A stretch of DNA of 64,000 bases from DASUPK01 sp963736685. Lineage in GTDB: Bacteria; Actinomycetota; Thermoleophilia; Solirubrobacterales; 70-9. A program made the position numbers and the translations under genes. The stretch's first letter is position 1, and each line of letters begins with the position of its first letter. The notes under the pieces were generated by a model, which was not told the origin of the DNA, did not search any database, and saw only the letters and a program-made list of their open reading frames with translations. This document shows positions 25,033 to 33,501 of the stretch, one piece after another. Location of the stretch: NCBI GenBank assembly GCA_963736685.1, contig CAVTPZ010000018.1, forward strand, positions 186,001-250,000. Direction: 5' to 3'.

Positions 25033-26006
25033 CAGCTCTTCCCCTCCAGCGCCTTCGTCTGCTCCTGGTAGCGCGCTTCGAGCTCCTCCATGGCCTGCTC
25101 GGCCTGCTCCTGGCTCGGCGGCTTGCCGTGGAAGCCGAACCGGTCCTCCATGAAGGAGACGCCCCGGCCCTTCTTGGTCTGGCAGACGATCGCCGACGGG
25201 CGGTCGATCGTGCGGCTGCGTTCCAGCGACTCGACGATCGCGTTCATGTCGTGGCCGTCGATCTCGATCGCATCCCAGCCGAAGGCCTCGAACTTGGCGC
25301 GGACGTCGCCGGTGTCCATGACCTCCTCAGTGGTGCCGTCGGTCTGCAGATGGTTGTAGTCGACGATCGCCGTGATGTTGGGAATCTCATAGTGGGCCGC
25401 GGCCATCGCGCCCTCCCAGCTCTCGCCCTCCTGGCAGTCGCCGTCGGACATCAGCGTGAAGACCTGCGCGGTCTCGGCGAGATCGTCAAGGCGAAGAGCG
25501 AGACAGATGCCGATGCTCATCGAGAGACCCTGGCCGAGTGAGCCGGTCGAGACCTCGATGCCCGGGGTCCGGGTCATGTCCGGATGCCCCTGAAGATGTG
25601 AGCCGATCGAGCGGAGGCCCATCAGGTCGTCCGCCGGGAAGTAGCCGTGCTCCGCGAGGGCGGCGTACTGGATCGGCGCGGCGTGCCCCTTGGAGAGGAC
25701 GAAGCGGTCGCGCTCCGGCCACTTCGGGTTGGTGGGGTCGTGGCGAAGCACGCGGTAGTAGAGGGCGGCGACGATGTCGGCCGCCGACAGGGAGCTGTCG
25801 AGGTGCCCCGACTTGGCGACGGCCAGCATGCGGACGCACTGGATCCGGAGCACGGTCGCGCAGCGCTCGAGCTCCTCGATCGAGGGCTTTCCGCCGGCCT
25901 TGGCGGAGGTCTCAGGCTTGAGATCTGGAACGGGCTTCAGGTGCGCCATCGGGGGCCGGTCTTGGGCCTGGTCGTACGGGATGGCCTTGGGCTGCGGCTT
26001 GCTCAA
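25032..26006 (-). CDS. Transketolase, N-terminal subunit
   Basis: 324 residues from a TTG at 26006; an ATG at 25949 (MAHLKPVPDL) is an alternative and neither has a good ribosome site. Thiamine-diphosphate domain motifs: AKSGHLDSSLSAADIVAALY, GHAAPIQYAAL, GSLGQGLSMSIGICLA, and MSDGDCQEGESWEGAMAA with the Mg-binding GDxxxxE pattern. Length and composition match split transketolases. The C-terminal half follows with a one-base overlap. Confidence 0.93.
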   Translation of the reverse strand: MSKPQPKAIPYDQAQDRPPMAHLKPVPDLKPETSAKAGGKPSIEELERCATVLRIQCVRMLAVAKSGHLDSSLSAADIVAALYYRVLRHDPTNPKWPERDRFVLSKGHAAPIQYAALAEHGYFPADDLMGLRSIGSHLQGHPDMTRTPGIEVSTGSLGQGLSMSIGICLALRLDDLAETAQVFTLMSDGDCQEGESWEGAMAAAHYEIPNITAIVDYNHLQTDGTTEEVMDTGDVRAKFEAFGWDAIEIDGHDMNAIVESLERSRTIDRPSAIVCQTKKGRGVSFMEDRFGFHGKPPSQEQAEQAMEELEARYQEQTKALEGKS

Positions 26007-26071
26007 GACCGGGCGGCGAGGGTAGCAGCGGGCAGCACCGGTCGCGAATCTACGAGGCTCGCAGGACGGAA

Positions 26072-26100
26072 CGGCCGCCGGCTCGGTGACCCGGCGGCCG
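26072..26100 (-). terminator. Strong GC hairpin after the surface-protein gene
   Basis: CGGCCGCCGG and CCGGCGGCCG form a perfect ten-base stem with a nine-base loop, about 27 bases beyond the stop at 26127 on the minus strand. The following bases on that strand (TTCCGTCC) hold only a few T, so it is a hairpin-type terminator candidate without a proper U-tract, as is common in high-GC actinobacteria. Confidence 0.55.
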
Positions 26101-26126
26101 CTGGTCGTCAGAGACCTACTCGCCCC

Positions 26127-27374
26127 CTACTTCTTCTTCTTGCACTTCTTGGCAACGGTGGCCGACTTCTTGCCCTTCTTCTTCTTGCACTTCTTGGCCT
26201 TGGGCGAGGCAGGTGGAGGCGTCGTGGCGCCGCCGCCACCGCTCCCTCCCGGAGTCACATTGAACTCGGTCGTCGAGGGGCTCTGATCGGCGTCGCCCGA
26301 GGCGTTCACAGCCGCGACGCTCAACGTGTGAACCCCCTCATCGAGCTTCGGGGTCACCGCGTTGAAACCGGACTCCGGTTGGTTGAAGTCGACCACGAGG
26401 GGACTCGTGCAGACCTCGAACGGCTCGGCCTTGTCCGGGTCGGACGCCGGCCCGTCATGGATCTGGCAGACGAAGTGCCCGCCGGCGGGCGGCGATCCGA
26501 AGGTGAACGTCGCCGAGTTGTTCCCGACGGTCCCGTTGACCGCTGCGGTGTCAGGCGGCGTCCCGGCCGCCGCCACCCCGCCGTCGCACAGATTCCATCG
26601 TTGACGGCCCTGAGGTTGTCGATGAACGCCGCCGAGTCGTAGATGTGGTCGCCCTGATCGAAGATCGACAGATAGACATGGTGCATGCCCGTCGAGACGA
26701 CATTGGCCGCCGTGAGGCGCTGGGTAGCGGCGTCATAGGTGGTCCCCGCCGCGTTGACGGCGCTGACGGACCCGGGCCAGTGGCGTTGATCGTGATCGGG
26801 TTGTCGAACTGATCCTTGCGAAATCTGCGTTCCGGTGATGTCGGATCCATTTGTGGACCAGTCGCTTGTGTCGAGCTCCGCGATGAACGCATCGTTGAAC
26901 TCGGTCCCGACGTACTCGGGGTACTCCTCCGAGAAGAAGCGGAAATCAAACTTCAGGCAGTTGGTCGTCGGCCGGGACGTCAGCGTCAGATCGAGAACGC
27001 TGACATCAAAGTCCGTATCACCCCGCAATGCCGAGCCGCCGAGGCTGATTCCACTGTCGCTCAGCGGTATTCGCCTGGTCGATCAGCAGAGGGTCGCCCG
27101 TGGTCAGCACGCCGTAGTTCGTGCTGCCCGTCTCGGGGAACCCGGTGAGCGCCGTCGTCGACACGGCATTCGGCGTCGTGGTCGCAGGGGCGGCCAGGCT
27201 CCCGGAACCGACGGGCCCGCCCGATGCGTTCATGGCTCCGCCCAGGGTGCTCCCGTCCGGGGTGGGCGTGATCGTCGCCGAGGCCTGCGAAGCGAATGCG
27301 AGCATGCCGGCTGCCGCAACCGCAAGCACGGCCGCGCGCGCAGCTCCACGAGGACCTGGGAAGTTGTCGGTCAT
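26127..27374 (-). pseudogene. Choice-of-anchor-L type secreted protein, broken by frameshifts
   Basis: The start ATG at 27374 has a strong GGAGGAGGG site and a signal peptide (AAVLAVAAAGMLAFASQASA). The coherent protein runs through three reading frames: signal and N-terminus to about 27060 (LLIDQANTA), then SGISLGGSALRGDTDFDVSV and SEEYPEYVGTEFNDAFIAEL, a short shifted piece near 26770-26825 (KDQFDNPITINATGPG), back to SAVNAAGTTYDAATQRL, then a final shift near 26585 into GTPPDTAAVNGTVG and the C-terminus. The first and last segments share one frame. The C-terminal end is a KKCKKKK-type basic tail. Either a decaying gene or local indel errors in the assembly. Confidence 0.75.
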
Positions 27375-27469
27375 GAGACCCTCCTCCGGAAGTGGAAAAC
27401 AGTCAACCCGATCCCCTTGGTGCTGATTTCGAGGCTCGTCGGACGCCACCCTCTCACAGCCGTGCGCCG

Positions 27470-28234
27470 ATGAGCATCCCCAATAATGAGGAGGGTTCCG
27501 CGGGGAGACCGGGGCGTCCGCTGCCCCACGCTTGGGGCCTCGCCGCGCTCGTCGCCTGCGCGGTGGCTCTCTCCGGCTGTGGCGGCTCCGGTGGCGGCGA
27601 CCATGTGACGACCAACGTGGCGACCTCCGCCGCCGGCGGGATCACCGGGACCGGAGACCGGAACGTCACCGGCAAGCTGCCGCCCGGAGCGGTCGGCCCG
27701 GTCGACACGGTGGAGGAAGCGGCCGAGGGGCCTGCGGCGACGGAGGCCAGCCCGGAATCCGAGGCGAGTGGGCCACAGGCGACCGGCGACCTGGAGGGGA
27801 CGGACCGTGCCGCGGCCACCGCCACGGTCCGGAGCTATGTCGCCGCGCTAGACGATCGCGACGCTGGGCGCGTCTGCGCGCTGTTTGTCCCGGGAACGGT
27901 CCCACTGGGCGAACTGCCAAGGCAACGGCGCGGCTGTCGCGCGTCTCTGCGGGCGTCGATCGGCTCACGTCCCGCCGACGGCGGCCCGGCCTGGCGGCGC
28001 ACCGAGATCTTCGAGGTGAAGCCGGAGGCGATCGGTGCGGATCGCGCCCGGCTCACGACCACCGTCACACATCACTTCTCCGATCGGAAGTACGTCTCCG
28101 TCGAGGACGACGTGATCTACCTCGAGCGAATCGGCGGACGCTGGCTGCTGGCCAAGCCGAGCGCGACGTTCTACCGGGCGGTCGGCTATCCGCAACCGCC
28201 GCTACGCGCCTTCTCACCCCCAGCCGGCTGGTAG
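27470..28234 (+). CDS. Secreted lipoprotein with a SnoaL-like domain
   Basis: 254 residues from the ATG at 27470 (MSIPNNEEG). The signal peptide ends in a lipobox (VALSGCGG), so Cys near residue 37 should be lipidated. A Gly/Ala/Glu-rich linker of about 75 residues leads to a C-terminal domain (about 115-254) starting ATATVRSYVAALDDRDAGRVCALF, a pattern seen in NTF2/SnoaL-like lipoproteins of actinobacteria, with two Cys that may form a disulfide. It is convergent with the MauA-like operon and ends one base from it. Function unknown. Confidence 0.8.
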   Translation: MSIPNNEEGSAGRPGRPLPHAWGLAALVACAVALSGCGGSGGGDHVTTNVATSAAGGITGTGDRNVTGKLPPGAVGPVDTVEEAAEGPAATEASPESEASGPQATGDLEGTDRAAATATVRSYVAALDDRDAGRVCALFVPGTVPLGELPRQRRGCRASLRASIGSRPADGGPAWRRTEIFEVKPEAIGADRARLTTTVTHHFSDRKYVSVEDDVIYLERIGGRWLLAKPSATFYRAVGYPQPPLRAFSPPAGW

Positions 28235-28235
28235 C

Positions 28236-29714
28236 TCAGAAGCGGTGGTTGCCGCCGCCCCGCGGCCCTCGCTCGTTCAGGCGCCTGGGGTGCCGCCGGC
28301 TGACGCCGACGATTTCCGCGTCTGCGTCCGCCGCATTGGGACGCAGAATCGTCACGTAGGCGACCGAACCGGTCAGAGCGTCCGAGTACAGCTCGCCGTC
28401 GGCGCGCTTCAGGGTGAAGAGGATCCGCCCCGCGCCGCGGTGGGATCGGCGCCGCACCATCAATCGGCTGCGCCGGGCGTCCGAGCGCACGTACGAGAAC
28501 GAGTGACCGGCCACCGCCGGATTGAAGAGGAGCAGGCGCGGTGAGCGAACGAGCGCCCGATGCTTGTGAGTGCCCATCACCCACTGGACCACGCGACTGC
28601 CGCGGGGCGTGGCGATCGCGTAGAGCAGAATGCCGCCGTCCACGGCCGGAGGGCTGAGCTGGGAGGCGCCCCCCTCGCTCGCCAGCAGGAGCGGGGGCGC
28701 GGGCGAGGCGGGGTTCGCGATGTAGCGGATGTAGATGCCGTCGCCTCCGCCGGCGGGGGCGCGGTAGGCAAGCCAGGAATCCGACACCGCCACCGCGTCG
28801 GCTCCGGGTGCGGGGATCTGCGCGACCGGCGCGAGGCTGCTGCGGTCGAGGAGCTGGATTGCGTCGTTGGCGACGGTCGCGATGAATCGGCCGCCGATGG
28901 CCGGGTGCTGTCCAGGGAGCGGAATCTCCGGTCCTCCGCGGCTGATCACGGCCGGGCCTCCGAGCCGCTGGAAGAGCAGAGCATCGGCGGTGGCAGATGG
29001 ATCGGTCGCGTGCGCGACCTGCGTCCCGGCCGCTCCGGCGGCCCCGGGCGCAACCACCAGGGCGACGGCGACCAGCAGGAGCGCGGCCGCGTCCCCCCGT
29101 CGCAGCCCTGAATAGACGCCCTCTCGCTCGCACATCAGCTCCGTCGCGCGAATCCCGGTGTCGGTTCCGGCCAGCGGCGCCAGCACCACGATCGGGATTG
29201 CCCGGCCGATCCCGAAGGCGGCTCCGAGGACCAGGCCCAGGGATGGATCGCCCACCGCGAGGCTCACCCCGGCGAGCGCCCAGACCCCGAAGGTGAGGAC
29301 GAAGGTCGTGAAGCCGAGCCCGAGGAGCAGGCCGTAGAAGGCGGCGGCGATGGGCATCGGCATCACCCGGCGCCAGTGCTCGGGCAGTTGCCGGCGGATC
29401 TGCGGCACGATCCGGGTCCCGCGCACCTCGAGGACCGCTGCCAGGAGGGCGATCCCAGCCGCCGCGATGTAGGCCGCCCGGCCCCCAGCTCCGTGGAGCA
29501 GATCTCCCAGCAACGCGAGCGATCCGAAGGTGACGAGCCCGCCGGCGATCGCTCCGGGCAAGAAGGTGGCGCAGGCCGCAATCGTGATCGGCCGGCCCCC
29601 GGTGTGACCGGTCGGCCCGATCGTGTCGATCACCGAGAGGCCGCACGGAGAGAAGGTTCCGGTCGCTCCGATAAGAATTGCGGCGGCGGCGAGGGCGAGC
29701 TCGAGCGCGCTCAT
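28236..29714 (-). CDS. CcdA/MauF-like membrane domain fused to a propeller-like exported domain
   Basis: 492 residues from the ATG at 29714 (MSALELALAAAAILIGATG), two bases after the stop of the MauA-like gene. The first about 220 residues hold six membrane helices with the CcdA/DsbD-type Pro-Cys motif (GTFSPCGLSVIDTIG), which moves thiol electrons across the membrane. After a further helix (AAALLLVAVALVVAPGAAGAAG) an extracytoplasmic domain of about 250 residues shows short repeated strands such as GRFIATVANDAIQLLDRSS and DSWLAYRAPAGGGDGIYIRY, like a beta-propeller. A longer in-frame start at 30110 lies inside the upstream gene and is rejected. The fusion recalls MauF plus MauB. Confidence 0.8.
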   Translation of the reverse strand: MSALELALAAAAILIGATGTFSPCGLSVIDTIGPTGHTGGRPITIAACATFLPGAIAGGLVTFGSLALLGDLLHGAGGRAAYIAAAGIALLAAVLEVRGTRIVPQIRRQLPEHWRRVMPMPIAAAFYGLLLGLGFTTFVLTFGVWALAGVSLAVGDPSLGLVLGAAFGIGRAIPIVVLAPLAGTDTGIRATELMCEREGVYSGLRRGDAAALLLVAVALVVAPGAAGAAGTQVAHATDPSATADALLFQRLGGPAVISRGGPEIPLPGQHPAIGGRFIATVANDAIQLLDRSSLAPVAQIPAPGADAVAVSDSWLAYRAPAGGGDGIYIRYIANPASPAPPLLLASEGGASQLSPPAVDGGILLYAIATPRGSRVVQWVMGTHKHRALVRSPRLLLFNPAVAGHSFSYVRSDARRSRLMVRRRSHRGAGRILFTLKRADGELYSDALTGSVAYVTILRPNAADADAEIVGVSRRHPRRLNERGPRGGGNHRF

Positions 29715-29716
29715 CG

Positions 29717-30292
29717 TCAGCAGGGCACCTTCGTGTCGTAGTACTGGACGCAGAACACCTTGCGGCCGCTGTAGCAGTACCCGGTGAGCGCGGCGTCCCC
29801 GTTGATCCGGCTGTTGTGGTGCGCACAGCAGTCGCGCAGCTGGCGCACCTTGCCACCGCAGCAGCGGAACCAGGAGCCGTCGTTCTGGCTGTGGAACCCG
29901 TAGATGTCGCCCGTGCGCTTGCACAGCTGCGTCCGTGGCGCCGGGGGCACCGGGCGTCCCTCGGCGTCCCGCAGGAGGTTGCCGTCGTCGTCCACCGGCT
30001 GGCCGGCGCCATTCACCGGCCGGCCGATGTCGTCGACCGGCTGTCCGTCGCTGGCGCGCAGCGGGAAGCCACGCGAGTCGATCCGCGGCAAGCCCGTCGG
30101 GTGGGGGCACGAGCCGGTCGTGAAGGTGTGCCCGCAGAAATGGAAGGCCTCGGAGTCACCCGGCTCGATCAGCGTCCCGACGGTTCGAGCGGCAGTCAGT
30201 GCGAGCAGCGCCCCGCCGACCCTGGCGAGGAAGCCGCGCCGGGAGGTGTCCCGGGCGAGGGCGTCCGTGACCCGATCCAGATGCTCAGGCAC
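29717..30292 (-). CDS. Tat-exported cysteine-rich protein resembling methylamine dehydrogenase light chain (MauA)
   Basis: 191 residues from a GTG at 30292 that overlaps the stop of the MauE-MauD gene by eight bases. A twin-arginine signal (TSRRGFLARVGGALLAL) is followed by ten Cys arranged as in MauA: GSCPHPTG, FRCCGGK, RDCCAHH, TGYCYSGRKVFC. An unusual insert of eight-residue repeats (DGQPVDDIGRPVNGAGQPV) separates the first two Cys from the rest. Only one Trp is present (GSWFRCC); the position of the second TTQ Trp (NWC or IWC in MauA) is Tyr (GYC). So the TTQ cofactor is unlikely in its known form. Exported, disulfide-rich, function unknown. Confidence 0.8.
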   Translation of the reverse strand: MPEHLDRVTDALARDTSRRGFLARVGGALLALTAARTVGTLIEPGDSEAFHFCGHTFTTGSCPHPTGLPRIDSRGFPLRASDGQPVDDIGRPVNGAGQPVDDDGNLLRDAEGRPVPPAPRTQLCKRTGDIYGFHSQNDGSWFRCCGGKVRQLRDCCAHHNSRINGDAALTGYCYSGRKVFCVQYYDTKVPC

Positions 30293-31163
30293 GACGCCGC
30301 ACCGCGGTGGCCAGGACGCTCTCCAGCTGAGCGAGATTGTTGAAGGTCCCCTTGGCCAGCACGGTCCCGGAATCGTCGGTCGCGATCGCGAACGGGCTGC
30401 CCGGGATCTCGAGGTCGCGCCAGAGCGCGGCGTCAGCGACCTCGTCGAAGACACCGACCGTGACATGCGGATCGTTCGCGACGTTCTCGATCGCCGGCGA
30501 CAGGGTCTGGCAGAGATGGCACCCCTCTGAGCTGAAGACGGCGAGTCCGAGGCGCTCGAAGCCGTTGGAGGGCGGGACCGCGAGACGGCTCGCCAGGCTT
30601 TCTGCGCGAGATCCAACATCGGGCCCCTCCCCCGTGATCTCCAGGGCGCCCTGGGTCCCGAGCTGAAGTCTGAGCATCCCGACCTCGCGCGCCAGGCCGA
30701 GGACCGCGATGACGAGGCCCGCGCAGGCGAGGAGCGCGACGCCCACACCGATGCCGAGCCAGACATCGGTTCCGAGGGCGATCGAATCGACGTTCGGGAT
30801 CAGCGCGAAGCCCGCCGCCAGGACGAGGTTTCGGAGCACCCCGAGCCAGGAGACCTTGGAGCGCGGACCGAAGCAGGCGCAGGGCGCACCCGCTCGCCCG
30901 CGGATGAGCGCGCCGGCGGTGAGGGCAGCGAACAGCAACATCAGCCCGGAGGCGAGGTAGGCGGCTGTGTCGGAGCCGAGCACCACCGCGACCGCGAGCC
31001 CGAGTTCGACCGCGATCAGCGCCGCCCAGGCGATGGGGCGAAGCGCCCCGTCCTCGAAACCGAAGCTGGACATCGCCGCAATGCTCGCGCGCGGCGAGGC
31101 AAGCTTCGCGAGCGCTGCGCCCGCGAGCACGATCCCTAACACGACGCGCAAAGAAGTCTCCAC
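30285..31163 (-). CDS. MauE-like membrane protein fused to a MauD/thioredoxin-like domain
   Basis: 292 residues. The N-terminal half has four to five helices and the MauE/DoxX-like signature (GRAGAPCACFGPRSKVSW, VLRNLVLAAGFAL). The C-terminal about 95 residues are thioredoxin-like: VFSSEGCHLCQTLSPAIEN with a CxxC pair and a cis-Pro region IPGSPFAIA. In mau clusters MauE and MauD are separate proteins needed to form the disulfides of MauA; here they are fused. It is the first gene of the three-gene operon with the MauA-like protein and the CcdA-propeller protein. Confidence 0.88.
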   Translation of the reverse strand: METSLRVVLGIVLAGAALAKLASPRASIAAMSSFGFEDGALRPIAWAALIAVELGLAVAVVLGSDTAAYLASGLMLLFAALTAGALIRGRAGAPCACFGPRSKVSWLGVLRNLVLAAGFALIPNVDSIALGTDVWLGIGVGVALLACAGLVIAVLGLAREVGMLRLQLGTQGALEITGEGPDVGSRAESLASRLAVPPSNGFERLGLAVFSSEGCHLCQTLSPAIENVANDPHVTVGVFDEVADAALWRDLEIPGSPFAIATDDSGTVLAKGTFNNLAQLESVLATAVRRRA

Positions 31164-31210
31164 GATCCCTCCGGCGGCAACCTAGCAGCACGTCGCGTGC
31201 GCCCCTCGGC

Positions 31211-32323
31211 TCACTTTGAGGCCCCTGCGTGTGCCTTGACCCGCTTGACGCAGCGCCTTCGCTTCTTGCGAGTGCGGGCTCGCCTGCACTTCTTGAGCGC
31301 CCTGGCCTTCGTTGCCGTCGTGGACGGGGCGGCGCCGCGGGGCTGTCCGCCGCTGCCGAAGATCGGCTCGGCCGGCAGACCGTTGGCAGATTCGATGCTT
31401 GGGACATCCGATGCGATCAGCGAGCTCATCGTCGGACCGGCGATGCGCGTGTAGACGCCGGGGAAGCTCGCGTCGCCGCAGCCCTCGCCCCAGCCGGTCA
31501 GCCCGACCAGCCGGTAGCCGCCGCCCTGCAACGCCGCTTCGAGAGGCCCGCCGCTGTCGCCGGAGCAGGTGTCGGTGGCACCGGTGCCCGCGCAGACCAT
31601 CGTCGACGGGTCGAAGTCCCTTCCATAGTCCCCGGTGCAGGTGGGATCGGCCAGGACCGGCACCGTCGCCGCGCGGAGCGTGTCGACCGTGCTCCCCCCG
31701 GCGAACAGGCTCCCCCAGCCGCTGACGTCCTCGGGGCTGCCGGCGTCCCAGAGGGCATTCTCGTCGGCGCCGGCGATCTTGATCGGGGTCTGGCCGGACG
31801 CCGAAGAGAGCACCAGGTAAGCGACGTCGAACCGCGGCACGCCGTCGCCCTGGAAGTCGCCGTCGAAGTTGTCCCGAAGCTTGACCGCCTGCACGCTGAT
31901 CTCGGCTCCCTGACCGGTGTCGGAAAGCGTTGATCTCCCGAGCACCACGTCGACGTCGTTGGCGTCGAGCTTGCAGGTGCCATCCTCGGTCGCGCTCGGT
32001 GGGTCCGGGCAGACGGGCGTCGCGGAAGAACAGAACAGGGTGCAGTCGGGATCGGTGTCCGCGACGCAGTGCCCGGCGGTGATCACGATCCGCGAGGTGA
32101 GCAGCGACCCGCCGCAGAATTGGCGGTTGTGGGCGTTGCCCGAAGCCTTGGCCGGCGAGACGACCACCGCGGCCTGCCAGGGATAGGTGGCCACCGAGGT
32201 GGCCGCGCCGCCGACGATCTTCGGCTGCGCCGACCCACCGCTCTGAGCGGGCGCATTAGCCGGCGCCAGCAGTGCGCCAAGCCCAAGTGCGCCGACCACC
32301 AGGAGCCGAGGCGGCTTCCGCAT
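31211..32323 (-). CDS. Secreted trypsin-like serine protease with basic C-terminal tail
   Basis: 370 residues with a signal peptide (LLVVGALGLGALLAPANA) and a short propeptide ending before IVGGAATSVATYPWQ, the usual activation site. The catalytic triad is complete: His in VITAGHCV, Asp in RFDVAYLVL, Ser in CSGDSGGPL. The Asp six residues before the Ser (DTCSGDSG) predicts cleavage after Arg/Lys. Several Cys should form disulfides. The last about 40 residues are highly basic (RALKKCRRARTRKKRRRC and beyond), like tails on other secreted proteins in this window. Confidence 0.94.
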   Translation of the reverse strand: MRKPPRLLVVGALGLGALLAPANAPAQSGGSAQPKIVGGAATSVATYPWQAAVVVSPAKASGNAHNRQFCGGSLLTSRIVITAGHCVADTDPDCTLFCSSATPVCPDPPSATEDGTCKLDANDVDVVLGRSTLSDTGQGAEISVQAVKLRDNFDGDFQGDGVPRFDVAYLVLSSASGQTPIKIAGADENALWDAGSPEDVSGWGSLFAGGSTVDTLRAATVPVLADPTCTGDYGRDFDPSTMVCAGTGATDTCSGDSGGPLEAALQGGGYRLVGLTGWGEGCGDASFPGVYTRIAGPTMSSLIASDVPSIESANGLPAEPIFGSGGQPRGAAPSTTATKARALKKCRRARTRKKRRRCVKRVKAHAGASK

Positions 32324-32367
32324 ACCCGGATTACATCGGCAATGGCTGAAAGATGCGTAAGACGCGC

Positions 32368-33396
32368 TTAGCCGATCGCGACCATGCGCTCGATCGGCAG
32401 CGTCGCCCGCTCGGCGATCTCGGGCGGGACCTTGACCTCGTAGCGGAAGTCGCGCAGCGAGTCACGGACCTTCGGCAGTGTGATCATCTTCATGTACTGG
32501 CAGAAGGCCATCCGGTTGGCCTCGATCAGCTTCGCCTGAGGCGCGGCCTGCTGAAGCGGATAGAGCATCCCGTTCTCGGTGGCGACGATGTACTCGCCGT
32601 CGGGGTGCTTCTCCATGTAGTTGAGCATCCCGCCCGTGGAGAGCATCTGGACGCCCTCCGGATCGATGTCGCCCGAGGCCACGTACTCCATCGCCTGGGT
32701 GGCGCAGCCGCACTCGGGGTGGATCAGGAACTCGGCGTTCGGGTGCTCGTCGCGGACGGTCTTGATGTCGGCAGGCCTGATCCCGGCGTGGACATGGCAC
32801 TCGCCGTCCCAGATGTGGAAACGGGCGCGCCGATCCGGATCCTCCTTGATCCCCGTTTCGCGCTCGACGAACGCGCCGAGCCACATGTCGGGGCCGAAGA
32901 GGATCTCCGTGTCCTCGCCGTGCTCGCGGAGGATGTGCTCGACCACCGCGACCGCGTTGCCGGAGGTGCAGCAGTAGTCGGTCTCGGCCTTGACCTCGGC
33001 CGAGGTGTTCACGTACATCACCACGACGGCGCCGGGATGCTCGGCCTTCCAGGCCCGAAGCTGATCGGCGTTGATCGACTCCGCGAGCGAGCAGCCGGCG
33101 CCGAGATCTGCGATCAACACCGTCTTGTCGGGACAGAGCACCGAGGCCGTCTCTGCCATGAAGTGGACGCCGCAGAACTCGATCACCTCGGCGTCGGCCT
33201 TACCGGCCTGCCGGGAGAGGCCGAGGGAGTCGCCGACGAAGTCGGCCACGTCCTGCAGTTCGGGCAGCTGGTAGTTGTGCGCGAGGATGACGGCGTTCCG
33301 CTCGGCGGCGAGTGTGCGGACCTCCTCGCTGAGCGTCGCGATCTCCTCCTCGCTCAGCTTGGCGGGAAGTTCGTTGACGGTAGGAAGCTCCAGCAC
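32368..33396 (-). CDS. nadA: Quinolinate synthase NadA
   Basis: 342 residues from a GTG at 33396 with a CAGGAG ribosome site; an upstream in-frame start at 33486 has none. NadA condenses iminoaspartate with dihydroxyacetone phosphate to quinolinate using a 4Fe-4S cluster. Motifs: ILAHNYQLPELQDVADFVGDS, FMAETA, HPECGCATQ, and cluster Cys in YCCTSGNA and PECGC. nadC lies 2.3 kb away on the same strand but not in the same operon; nadB was not seen in the window. Confidence 0.96.
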   Translation of the reverse strand: MLELPTVNELPAKLSEEEIATLSEEVRTLAAERNAVILAHNYQLPELQDVADFVGDSLGLSRQAGKADAEVIEFCGVHFMAETASVLCPDKTVLIADLGAGCSLAESINADQLRAWKAEHPGAVVVMYVNTSAEVKAETDYCCTSGNAVAVVEHILREHGEDTEILFGPDMWLGAFVERETGIKEDPDRRARFHIWDGECHVHAGIRPADIKTVRDEHPNAEFLIHPECGCATQAMEYVASGDIDPEGVQMLSTGGMLNYMEKHPDGEYIVATENGMLYPLQQAAPQAKLIEANRMAFCQYMKMITLPKVRDSLRDFRYEVKVPPEIAERATLPIERMVAIG

Positions 33397-33501
33397 GGAG
33401 TGCTCCTGACGTTTGAATGTTCGCCGCCCCGGTCTGTTGACGAGACCTCGAGGCGGGCGAATGAACTGACCAAAGGTTAGCGCCACCCTACCCTCTGCTT
33501 C

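Noticed and set aside
28186..30012. 608-residue reading frame overlapping the CcdA-propeller gene
   Set aside because: Arg/Ala/Gly-rich translation without membrane helices or known motifs; the overlapping frame has clear helices and domain motifs and sits in operon spacing.
28236..31163. A functional methylamine dehydrogenase operon
   Set aside because: No MauG-like gene, no separate heavy chain, and the TTQ tryptophans are not evident in the light-chain-like protein; described instead as a mau-like system of unknown product.
30433..31407. 324-residue minus-strand frame opposite frame of the MauE-MauD gene
   Set aside because: Arg/Gly-rich shadow with no membrane helices, while the overlapping frame has MauE helices and CxxC.
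32368..33486. Longer 372-residue NadA
   Set aside because: Extra N-terminal residues are Arg-rich and lack family similarity; the GTG at 33396 has a ribosome site.
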